NCBI GenBank assembly: GCA_046705265.1
Contig: JBJKQL010000143.1
Span: forward strand, 1 to 14,904
Source: JAJYTL01 sp046705265
GTDB lineage: Bacteria > Pseudomonadota > Alphaproteobacteria > Ferrovibrionales > Ferrovibrionaceae
Reading direction: 5' to 3'
DNA: 14,904 bases
In this document: positions 6,250-13,222 of the stretch, one piece after another
How the letters are laid out: every line of letters starts with the position of its first letter
How positions within the stretch are numbered: the first letter of the stretch is position 1
Made by a program: the position numbers and the translations under genes
Notes under the pieces: model-generated
What the model saw: only the letters and a program-made list of their open reading frames with translations
What the model was told of the DNA's origin: nothing
The model's database searches: none

Positions 6250-8127
6250 ATGCCGGGCTCTCGTTCCCCGAAGAAAAATGCCGCGCGGCCAACGGATGGC
6301 AGTCGCGGCCGCGTCGGCGCAAGCGATGACAAGAAGGTGACAAGGCTCTTCCCCGCCGCCGAACGATCGCCGCCGAACACGAGCGACGCGACCAGGGCCG
6401 GCGGCGATGTAACCGCTTCGCCACTTGAGGCCCGCTCCGCGACCGCCACCAATCCGATCGATCGCATGCTGCATGCGCGCGAAGCGCGCCTCACGGGCTC
6501 GGTCTCGCTCGTATCTCTCGCCCTCGCCTACATGGACTGGGGCCTGCATCTCATGAACGCGCCGGGACGCCGTTCTGAACTCGCCGTCGAGGCGATGCGG
6601 CAATGGGCACGTCTAATGTCACCGCAATCCTGGACCACCCCCCTGCCCGGCGATCATCGCTTTCAGGACGAGGCCTGGGAACAACCGCCTTTCAGTGCCA
6701 TCGCCCAATCCTTCCTATTGGCCGAGGAATGGTGGCGCGATGCAACCACGAATCTTCCCGGCGTTGCCAAGGCCCATAGCAATATCGCCACCTTCGTCAC
6801 GCGGCAGATCTTGGACATATTTTCGCCATCGAACTTTCCCTGGACCAATCCCGAAGTCGTCAATGCCACGGTCGCGAAAGGCGGCATGAACTTCGTCAAA
6901 GGCTATCAGCATTTTCTTGAAGACGTGGGACGCCATGCGAAAGGCCTGCCACTCGATGGCGCGGCCGAGTTCGTGGTCGGGCAAGACGTCGCGGTGACTC
7001 CCGGCAAGGTGGTCTTGCGCAACGCGCTGATGGAATTGATCCAGTACGAACCGACCACAGAGGCCGTCCGCCCCGAACCGATCCTCGTCGTTCCCGCCTG
7101 GATCATGAAATATTACATTCTCGACCTGTCGCCGAACAACTCCCTGATCCGCTATCTGGTCGCGCAGGGCTATACGGTTTTCTGCATATCGTGGCGCAAT
7201 CCCGGGCCCGAACTTCGCGACACATCCCTCGACGATTACCGGCGTCTCGGTATAATGGCGGCGCTCGATGCCATTATGCCGATCTGCGGCGCCACAAAGA
7301 TTCACGCTTGCGGTTATTGCCTTGGCGGGACGTTGCTCGTCACCGCGGCAGCGGCGATGGCGCGGGACGACGACGACCGGCTCTCCACCGTCACCCTGCT
7401 CGCGGCGCAGACCGACTTCACCGAAGCCGGCGAACTGCAGCTCTTCACCGACGAGAGTCAACTCGCCCTGCTCGACGACGTGATGTGGCGCCAAGGTTAC
7501 CTTGACAGCAGCCAGATGGCGGGGACTTTCGAGATGCTGCGCTCGAACGACCTCATCTGGTCGCGCGTCATCAAGACTTATCTTCTCGGCGAGCGTGAAC
7601 ACCCAAGTGACCTCATGGCCTGGAGCGCCGATGCGACGCGGATGCCGTTCCGCATGCACTCCGAATATCTGCGTCAGATGTTTCTTAGGAACGATCTGGC
7701 GGAAGGGCGTTACCGCGTCGGTGGCCGGCCGATCGCGGTGGAAGAGATTGAGACACCGATCTTCGCGGTCGGCACCGAAATGGATCACGTCGCGCCGTGG
7801 CGCTCGGTGTACAAAATTCATCTTCTTTATGACGGCGATCTCACCTTCGTACTCACCAATGGCGGTCATAACGCCGGCATCGTCAGCGAGCCGGGCCATC
7901 TGCATCGGCACTACCATTTGGCCCACCGCCCCGGCCACGCCACTTATCTCGCGCCCGAGGAATGGCTCGCGGCGGCGGCAGATCATGAAGGTTCATGGTG
8001 GCCCGCCTGGGTCGCCTGGCTGAACGGCCATTCCGGCGCTCCGATCAGCCCACCGCCAATGGGCACCGCGGGAAAAGGCTATCCGCCGATCGCGGCCGCC
8101 CCTGGGACCTATGTGCATGAAGCATGA
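6250..8127 (+). CDS. phaC: Class I poly(3-hydroxyalkanoate) synthase PhaC
   Basis: PhaC polymerises (R)-3-hydroxybutyryl-CoA into PHB at the granule surface. The 625-residue protein has a basic, low-complexity N-terminus of about 65 residues, then the PhaC N-terminal domain and an alpha/beta-hydrolase core from about 275. The lipase-like box is GYCLGG with nucleophile Cys357; Asp512 (EMDHVAPW) and His540 (GGHNAGIVS) complete the triad. The Asp-His spacing of 28 equals that of the Ralstonia eutropha enzyme (Cys319, Asp480, His508). Conserved PhaC blocks such as VPAWIMKYYILDLSPNNSL and FCISWRNPGPE are present, and no PhaE or PhaR partner is needed for class I. GGAG six bases upstream supports ATG 6250. 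It is the first gene of a four-gene operon; its stop overlaps the next ATG (ATGA). Confidence 0.96.
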   Translation: MPGSRSPKKNAARPTDGSRGRVGASDDKKVTRLFPAAERSPPNTSDATRAGGDVTASPLEARSATATNPIDRMLHAREARLTGSVSLVSLALAYMDWGLHLMNAPGRRSELAVEAMRQWARLMSPQSWTTPLPGDHRFQDEAWEQPPFSAIAQSFLLAEEWWRDATTNLPGVAKAHSNIATFVTRQILDIFSPSNFPWTNPEVVNATVAKGGMNFVKGYQHFLEDVGRHAKGLPLDGAAEFVVGQDVAVTPGKVVLRNALMELIQYEPTTEAVRPEPILVVPAWIMKYYILDLSPNNSLIRYLVAQGYTVFCISWRNPGPELRDTSLDDYRRLGIMAALDAIMPICGATKIHACGYCLGGTLLVTAAAAMARDDDDRLSTVTLLAAQTDFTEAGELQLFTDESQLALLDDVMWRQGYLDSSQMAGTFEMLRSNDLIWSRVIKTYLLGEREHPSDLMAWSADATRMPFRMHSEYLRQMFLRNDLAEGRYRVGGRPIAVEEIETPIFAVGTEMDHVAPWRSVYKIHLLYDGDLTFVLTNGGHNAGIVSEPGHLHRHYHLAHRPGHATYLAPEEWLAAAADHEGSWWPAWVAWLNGHSGAPISPPPMGTAGKGYPPIAAAPGTYVHEA

Positions 8128-9584
8128 AGCCTGAGCAGGAAGCGATGGTTATCGATGACACGAATCGGCTGACGACCGGCGCGATGATCGAGAACCGCAC
8201 GTTCGATGAGATCACGATCGGCGAAAGTGCCAGTTCCTCCCGCACGGTGACACAGGAAGATATCGAGCTTTTCGCCGTTGTCTCGGGCGACATAAATCCG
8301 GCTCATATGGACCCGAGCTATGCCAAGACCGACCTGTTCCACAAGGTTATCGCCCACGGCATGCTCGGCGCCGGCCTGATTTCGAGCGTGCTCGGCACCA
8401 AATTGCCGGGCCCCGGCACGATCTATCTGGCGCAGGATTTGCGGTTCCTCCTCCCTGTCGGCATCGGCGACACAATTACCGCAACCCTCACTGTTACGGA
8501 GAAGCATGACGAAAGACGCGATGTCACGCTCGATTGCCGCTGCACCAACCAGAACGGTCAACTTGTCATCAGCGGCACAGCGCGCGTCCGCGCTCCGACC
8601 GAAAAGGTACGCCGGCCGCGGGTCGAGCTGCCCGAAGTCAGGCTAAGCCGTCACGAACGCTTCCGCTCGCTCCTTTCCGAAACGGCGGGACACGAGCCGC
8701 TCGCCACCGCAGTCGCCTACCCTTGCGATGCAAATGCGATCGGCGCCGCCATCGAGGCCGCGCGCATCGGCCTCATCGCGCCGATCCTGGTCGGCCCGAA
8801 GGAGAAAATCCTGGCCGCCGCGGCGGAAGCGAAGGTCGAGAGCGCGGGTTTCCGCCTGATCGACGCGCCGAACGACAAGATCGCCGCGGAAACCGCCGTC
8901 GCACTGGTCAAGAAGGGCGAGGCCGCGCTTCTCATGAAGGGCTCGCTTCATACCGACGTCCTGCTCCACGCCGTGCTGGCGCCGGACAGCGGTCTCCGCA
9001 CCGGACGGCGGCTCAGCCATGTCTATCTCATGGATGTCCCGAGTTATCCGCGGCCGCTTCTTGTCACCGACGCGGCGGTGAACATCGCCCCCGACATCGA
9101 GGAGAAGCGTGATATCGTCCAGAACGCGATCGACCTCGCCCACGTCATGGGCATCGCAACACCGAAAGTCGCGCTGCTCTCGGCGGTGGAGACGGTCAAT
9201 CCCAAGTTGCGCTCGACCCTCGATGCAGCGGCGCTCTGCAAGATGGCGGACCGCGGCCAGATCTCGGGCGCCTTGGTGGACGGACCGCTCGCCTTCGACA
9301 ACGCGGTGAGCCCAGCCGCTGCGGCGGAAAAAGGCATCATCTCCAGAGTCGCGGGGCAGGCCGATATCCTGGTTGTGCCCGATCTCGAAGCCGGCAACAT
9401 GCTGGCAAAACAGCTCACCTTTCTTGCCGGCGCCGATGCCGCCGGCGTCGTGCTCGGCGCCAGGGTGCCGATCATCCTGACAAGCCGCGCCGACGCCGAA
9501 CGCACCCGCATGGCTTCCTGCGCCGTCGCGGTCTTGATCGCGCGCGGTCGCGCCGCCAAGGCGCAGAGCGCGGCGGGAGTGTAA
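8124..9584 (+). CDS. MaoC-type enoyl-CoA hydratase fused to phosphate acetyl/butyryltransferase
   Basis: A 486-residue bifunctional protein. Residues about 20-155 are a MaoC/(R)-hydratase hot-dog domain with the signature FAVVSGDINPAHMDPSYA; Asp56 and His61 are the expected catalytic pair. This fold interconverts (R)-3-hydroxyacyl-CoA and trans-2-enoyl-CoA. Residues about 165-485 are a phosphate acetyl/butyryltransferase, ending with blocks such as PDLEAGNMLAKQLTFLAGAD and GARVPIILTSRAD, which swaps CoA for phosphate on an acyl group. The fusion is known in alphaproteobacteria as a bifunctional hydratase/phosphate acetyltransferase. ATG 8124 overlaps the phaC stop, implying translational coupling. 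An in-frame ATG at 8145 has AGGA upstream and may be the real start. The acetate kinase gene follows after 3 bases, so acyl-phosphate can pass directly to ATP formation. Acyl-chain preference cannot be read from the sequence. Confidence 0.93.
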   Translation: MKPEQEAMVIDDTNRLTTGAMIENRTFDEITIGESASSSRTVTQEDIELFAVVSGDINPAHMDPSYAKTDLFHKVIAHGMLGAGLISSVLGTKLPGPGTIYLAQDLRFLLPVGIGDTITATLTVTEKHDERRDVTLDCRCTNQNGQLVISGTARVRAPTEKVRRPRVELPEVRLSRHERFRSLLSETAGHEPLATAVAYPCDANAIGAAIEAARIGLIAPILVGPKEKILAAAAEAKVESAGFRLIDAPNDKIAAETAVALVKKGEAALLMKGSLHTDVLLHAVLAPDSGLRTGRRLSHVYLMDVPSYPRPLLVTDAAVNIAPDIEEKRDIVQNAIDLAHVMGIATPKVALLSAVETVNPKLRSTLDAAALCKMADRGQISGALVDGPLAFDNAVSPAAAAEKGIISRVAGQADILVVPDLEAGNMLAKQLTFLAGADAAGVVLGARVPIILTSRADAERTRMASCAVAVLIARGRAAKAQSAAGV

Positions 9585-9587
9585 GTC

Positions 9588-10790
9588 GTGCCAGGCGCCG
9601 TGCTGACGTTGAACTCCGGCTCGTCCAGCATCAAGTTCTCTCTCTTCGAGATCGGCAAGAAGGAAACCCTGACCCTCGCCTCCCATGGCGAGATCGAGGC
9701 CATCGGCTCGGCGCCCCATTTCTTCGCTCGCTTGCCTACGGGCGCCGTACTCACGGAACGGCGTTGGCCGAACCCAAACCAGCCCTTCGCCGCGCTCATG
9801 GAAACCGTCATCGGTTGGGCCGAAAGCCATCTCGGCGCTGATACGCTGGTTGCCGTCGGCCATCGCGTCGTCCATGGCGGGGTCATGCACGACCGGCCGG
9901 AACGGGTGACGCCGAAGCTTCTCGCCGTGCTGGACCGGCTGACGCCGCTCGCGCCGCTGCATGAGCCTCATAACCTGGCACCGATCCGGGCGATTGCCGC
10001 CGCGCGCCCAAGACTGCCGCAGGTCGCCTGTTTCGATACTGCATTTCATCACGGCATGCCCATAGTCGCGACGCGTTTCGCGTTGCCCCGCGAGTACGAA
10101 GCCGCCGGCATCCGCCGTTACGGCTTTCACGGCCTGTCCTACGAATATATCGCACGGCGGCTCTTCGAGATCGCGCCCGACCTCGCCAGCGGTCGGGTGA
10201 TCGCCGCTCATCTCGGAAACGGGGCGAGCCTTTGCGCCATGCACGGGGGCAAAAGCATCGACACGACAATGGGATTCACCGCGCTCGACGGCCTGGTCAT
10301 GGGCACGCGCTGCGGCAATCTCGATCCCGGTGTCGTCCTCTATCTCGAGGAGGAGCAGGGCCTTTCCGCGAAGGAAATCGAGGATATGCTCTATCACCGC
10401 GCCGGGCTTCTCGGCGTCTCCGACGGCATCGCGAGCGATATGCGAACCCTTCTCGCAAGTCCTGACCCGCGAGCGAGAGAAGCGATCGAGCTTTTTGTCT
10501 TCCGTATCGCGCGCGAGATCGGCGCCTTGACCAGCTCGCTCGGCGGACTTGACGGCTTGGTCTTCACGGCCGGCATCGGCGAGCATTCGCCTGAAATCCG
10601 TAAAGCGGTCTGCGCTCGGCTCGGCTGGCTCGGAATCGAACTTGATGCCGCGGCGAATGCCCAGAACGCAACCTCGATCAGCGCGAGCCAAAGCCGGGTC
10701 GCGGTGCGGGTGATCCCGACCGACGAGGAGGCGATGATCGCGCGCCATACCCTGGATACCATCCGTGCATCAAACGCAGGTTTCCGATGA
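9588..10790 (+). CDS. ackA: Acetate kinase family (acetate/propionate/butyrate kinase)
   Basis: This kinase converts acyl-phosphate and ADP to the acid and ATP, or the reverse. It is 400 residues, the usual length. All hallmark residues are visible at nearly the positions known from Methanosarcina acetate kinase: Asn9 in LNSGSSSIKFS, Arg93 in GHRVVHGG, Asp150 in FDTAFHHGMP, His181 in RRYGFHGLSYEYI, Asn211 in HLGNGASL, Arg241 in GTRCGNLDPG, and the C-terminal TDEE. The start is GTG 9588, three bases after the previous stop; no upstream ATG fits. The stop overlaps the ATG of the next gene. Coupling to the hydratase-phosphotransacetylase gives a complete substrate-level phosphorylation pair. Propionate or butyrate may be used rather than acetate; sequence alone does not decide. 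Confidence 0.94.
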   Translation: MPGAVLTLNSGSSSIKFSLFEIGKKETLTLASHGEIEAIGSAPHFFARLPTGAVLTERRWPNPNQPFAALMETVIGWAESHLGADTLVAVGHRVVHGGVMHDRPERVTPKLLAVLDRLTPLAPLHEPHNLAPIRAIAAARPRLPQVACFDTAFHHGMPIVATRFALPREYEAAGIRRYGFHGLSYEYIARRLFEIAPDLASGRVIAAHLGNGASLCAMHGGKSIDTTMGFTALDGLVMGTRCGNLDPGVVLYLEEEQGLSAKEIEDMLYHRAGLLGVSDGIASDMRTLLASPDPRAREAIELFVFRIAREIGALTSSLGGLDGLVFTAGIGEHSPEIRKAVCARLGWLGIELDAAANAQNATSISASQSRVAVRVIPTDEEAMIARHTLDTIRASNAGFR

Positions 10791-11590
10791 TGCCGAACGT
10801 GAGTGAGAGAGAGCCGCCCCCACCTCTTGTCGATCTGCGCGGCAAGCGGGGCCTCGTCATCGGCATCGCCAATGAGCACAGCATCGCGGCCGGTTGCGCG
10901 GATGCCTTTGTCGAGGCCGGAGCCAAGCTCTCGGCTACCTACTTGAACGCCAAGGCCGAACCCTTTGTGCGTCTGGTTACCGACCGCCTCGACTGTGAAC
11001 TTGTTCTGCCCTGCGACGTGCGCGAGCCCGGCCAACTCGAGGCGGTGTTCGATCGCGTGCGCACGACATGGGGCAGTCTCGATTTTCTCCTGCACTCGAT
11101 CGCCTTCGCCCCGCGCGAAGATCTCCATGGCCGGGTAACCGATTGCTCGGCGACGGGCTTCGGCATTGCGATGAACGTCTCCTGCCATTCCTTCATCCGC
11201 ATGGCCCATCTAGCGGAACCGTTGATGCCGAACGGCGGCTGCCTTCTCGCCGTGACGTTTTATGGGTCCGAGCGAGTCGTCCAGCACTACAATCTCATGG
11301 GGCCGGTGAAGGCGGCGTTGGAAAGCAGCATGCGCTATGTCGCGGCCGAGCTTGGACCGAAGGGCATTCGCGCGCACGCCATCTCGCCGGGTCCGATCCG
11401 AACCCGCGCGGCGAGCGGCATCGACCGATTTGACAGACTCCTCGAGGAGGCTGAGGCCCGGGCACCCGAACATCACCTGGTCGAGATTAGCGATGTCGGC
11501 AACCTCGCGGCGTTTCTCGTGAGCGACGCGGCGCGGCGCATTACCGGCACGGTGATTCCGGTGGACGGCGGGGAACATCTCGCCGCGTGA
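10787..11590 (+). CDS. fabI: FabI-type enoyl-(ACP/CoA) reductase
   Basis: A 267-residue SDR-superfamily enoyl reductase of the FabI class. The modified nucleotide motif LVIGIANEHSIAAGCADAF is at 23-41, and the catalytic YxxMxxxK is HYNLMGPVKAALES with Tyr168 and Lys175. PVDGGEH near the end closes the cofactor site. FabI reduces trans-2-enoyl-thioesters using NADH. The residue aligned with E. coli FabI Tyr146 appears to be Phe158 (VTFYGSERVV), a variation worth noting. The start overlaps the ackA stop (ATGATG at 10787; the second ATG at 10790 is also possible). As last gene of the phaC operon, next to a hydratase that makes enoyl-CoA, it may act on crotonyl-CoA or an ACP ester rather than serve as the housekeeping FabI; that is inference. 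Confidence 0.9.
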   Translation: MMPNVSEREPPPPLVDLRGKRGLVIGIANEHSIAAGCADAFVEAGAKLSATYLNAKAEPFVRLVTDRLDCELVLPCDVREPGQLEAVFDRVRTTWGSLDFLLHSIAFAPREDLHGRVTDCSATGFGIAMNVSCHSFIRMAHLAEPLMPNGGCLLAVTFYGSERVVQHYNLMGPVKAALESSMRYVAAELGPKGIRAHAISPGPIRTRAASGIDRFDRLLEEAEARAPEHHLVEISDVGNLAAFLVSDAARRITGTVIPVDGGEHLAA

Positions 11591-11601
11591 AACGCCCGCC
11601 C

Positions 11602-11622
11602 TCGGCCGTGGAAACTGGCCGA
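11602..11622 (+). terminator. Hairpin after fabI, possible operon terminator
   Basis: TCGGCC and GGCCGA form a perfect 6-base stem around a 9-base loop, 11 bases after the fabI stop. The following bases are A-rich on the + strand with no T-run, so this is only a weak terminator candidate. Confidence 0.3.
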
Positions 11623-11634
11623 AGCAAATGGTCG

Positions 11635-11648
11635 TTGATTGAGATCAA
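11635..11648 (+). promoter_or_regulatory. Perfect FixK/FNR box upstream of the short PhaC-like gene
   Basis: TTGAT-TGAG-ATCAA matches the FixK/FNR consensus at all ten specified bases. It sits between the fabI hairpin and the PhaC-like gene, implying a separate low-oxygen promoter. GACAAT (11666-11671) is a possible -10, but it is about five bases closer than ideal class II spacing. The start codon is 277 bases downstream, leaving an unusually long leader. Confidence 0.72.
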
Positions 11649-11657
11649 GCATCGCTT

Positions 11658-11843
11658 TTAATTTGGACAATCGTCTGGCTGCACGGCACGCAACATGGCC
11701 CTGTCCGATGGGCAAAGTCGGGTCCGGATGGACGCATCGTCCACGACGCCACTCGAAAGCTTCAGCGTTCGCGGCGAGCGGAACCACATCTCGAAGGAGC
11801 GGTTGCGTCGACCATCCACGATCGCCTCGATGTTGTTTGGCAT
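11658..11843 (-). CDS. Possible small protein antisense to the leader of the PhaC-like gene
   Basis: A 61-residue open frame from ATG to TAA. I do not recognise it. Composition is protein-like (FEMWFRSPRTLKLSSGVVDD near the middle), and about 73 per cent of third positions are G or C. However, no ribosome binding site precedes the ATG, the frame remains open far upstream into the next gene's antisense strand, and a + strand frame over the same bases is also open. It may be chance, or the decayed end of a gene. Confidence 0.15.
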   Translation of the reverse strand: MPNNIEAIVDGRRNRSFEMWFRSPRTLKLSSGVVDDASIRTRLCPSDRAMLRAVQPDDCPN

Positions 11844-11924
11844 CAGAGGCAGGACACAATCGTCCCGATTTGATCGCGGCCGCCGCCACGCCAATCTGAT
11901 GTAATCGTCATTCAGGAGGACATT

Positions 11925-13040
11925 TTGCCAAAAAAAAACCCCGTCAAGTCGGCCGAGCTCGCGTTGATGGGCGTCCCGGCTTTCTGGCCCATGGCCATGG
12001 CGACGGCGCTGGCCGAAGGTGGAATGGAGCTCTATGCCAAGAACCTCAAATTCGTCGAAGAAGAGATCAAGATCCACGAAGAGCTTCGGCCGCGGCTTGC
12101 GACGCCGAACCGGCTCCGCCTTGATCTTAGGACCATGGCGCTCCGCGACTATGGCGAAGCTTCCGGCCTTCCGACGCTGGTCGACGCCCCTTACGCCGGC
12201 CATACCGCCATGATCGCCGACTATCAGCGAGGCCAGAGCCTGATCGAAACGCTGCTGACGAACGGCGTCGGTCATGTCGCATTGACCGACTGGAAATCCG
12301 CCACCCTGGACATGAAGGACTTCGACATCGACAACTATCTCGCCGATATGGTGGTGGCGATCGATGATCTCGGCGGTCGGGTCAACCTCGTCGGGCTGTG
12401 CCAAGGCGGCTGGCTTTCAGCCATGGCGGCGGCCCGGTTTCCCGGCAAGGTCAACGCTCTCGTCCTTGCCGGCGCGCCCATCGATACCGCTGCTGGAAAA
12501 GGGCCTATCAAGCGCATGGCCCATGAATATCCGACCTCGTTCTACGAGGAGCTGGTCGCGCTCGGCGATGGCCTGATGCGCGGCAAATTCATGTTGCAAG
12601 GGTGGAAAAACATGCATCCGGCGCAGCATTACATCAAGGATCACGTGGACCTCTACGAGCAGATCGACAACCCCGCCTACCTGGCCAAGGAAGAAGCCTT
12701 CAAAAGCTGGTACGAAAACCCGATCGACCTGCCAGGGCGCTGGTATCTTCAGGCAATAACCCGTCTCTTCAAGGAGAACCAGCTTGCCAAGGGCGAATTC
12801 ATCGGCCTCGGCCGAAAGCTGGCGCTGCACGATATTACTTGTCCGCTCTATCTCCTCGCCGGGGCCAACGACGACATCACCCCCGCGGAGCAGGTTCTTG
12901 ATGCCGCGAACTATGTCGGAACACCGGCCTCCGCCATCGTGAAAAAAATAGCGCCTGGCGGCCATATCGGGCTTTTCATGGGCGCACGCACGCTCAAGGA
13001 GCATTGGCCGGAGATCGCCCGATGGCTGGCCGCCCAATAG
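11925..13040 (+). CDS. Short PhaC-like alpha/beta hydrolase with Cys nucleophile (PHA synthase or depolymerase relative)
   Basis: A 371-residue alpha/beta hydrolase. The nucleophile box GLCQGG carries Cys159 instead of Ser; Asp316 or Asp317 (AGANDDITP) and His347 (GGHIGLF) complete a triad. The spacing resembles class III PhaC of Allochromatium (Cys149, Asp302, His331), and the length is close to class III PhaC. The blocks ALTDWKSATLDM and ARFPGKVNALVLAGAPID fit the PhaC/COG3243 group. No PhaE partner is visible. It could be a second synthase, an intracellular depolymerase, or a granule hydrolase; Cys nucleophiles occur in both synthases and PhaZ1-type depolymerases. The start is TTG 11925, chosen because AGGAGGA lies four bases upstream and no ATG fits. 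Nine A's follow the second codon. A perfect FixK box lies 277 bases upstream, so it is probably co-regulated with phaC. Confidence 0.85.
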   Translation: MPKKNPVKSAELALMGVPAFWPMAMATALAEGGMELYAKNLKFVEEEIKIHEELRPRLATPNRLRLDLRTMALRDYGEASGLPTLVDAPYAGHTAMIADYQRGQSLIETLLTNGVGHVALTDWKSATLDMKDFDIDNYLADMVVAIDDLGGRVNLVGLCQGGWLSAMAAARFPGKVNALVLAGAPIDTAAGKGPIKRMAHEYPTSFYEELVALGDGLMRGKFMLQGWKNMHPAQHYIKDHVDLYEQIDNPAYLAKEEAFKSWYENPIDLPGRWYLQAITRLFKENQLAKGEFIGLGRKLALHDITCPLYLLAGANDDITPAEQVLDAANYVGTPASAIVKKIAPGGHIGLFMGARTLKEHWPEIARWLAAQ

Positions 13041-13049
13041 GCAAGATCG

Positions 13050-13064
13050 GCCGCCGCTGGCGGC
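13050..13064 (+). terminator. GC-rich hairpin after the PhaC-like gene
   Basis: GCCGCC-GCT-GGCGGC is a perfect 6-base stem with a 3-base loop, ten bases after the stop codon. The position suits termination, but no T-run follows. Confidence 0.3.
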
Positions 13065-13222
13065 AAGCGGAACACTGAACAGATAGCGTCTCGGTTCGAT
13101 TTTCCGGGTTATCCCATGAGCGGACCTTCCCGCTTGAGGCCGCGGCATCCCCGTCGCCCGCGTGAGCGGACATTCGGTGATGCGATGCCCCCTCGCGCGG
13201 TAGGCTTCCGAGAGTGCGGACC

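Larger units (their letters stand above)
11591..11924. other. 334-base intergenic region with FixK box and long leader
   Basis: After the fabI stop comes a hairpin (11602-11622), then a perfect FixK box (11635-11648), then about 275 bases before the TTG start of the next gene. The leader contains a 6-base inverted repeat, TGGACG-CAT-CGTCCA (11729-11743), and a 61-codon open frame on the - strand (11658-11843). No known riboswitch or RNA gene is recognised. Confidence 0.5.

Noticed and set aside
5959..6603. N-terminal extension of the phasin-like protein up to base 6603
   Set aside because: It would cross the divergent promoter and run antisense into phaC, while a strong AGGAGG fixes the start at 5958.
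6715..7986. 423-codon - strand open frame opposite phaC
   Set aside because: It is antisense to a clear PHA synthase with an intact catalytic triad; no motifs or ribosome binding site were seen.
8643..10748. Very long - strand open frame (701 codons) opposite the hydratase-phosphotransacetylase and acetate kinase genes
   Set aside because: Its product is rich in Arg, Gly, His and Asp with no domain motifs, and it is the antisense shadow of two well-supported genes in GC-rich DNA.
11925..11945. Programmed frameshift at the A9 run
   Set aside because: Only two codons precede it, and no alternative upstream frame or downstream signal was seen; kept only as a possible slippage tract.
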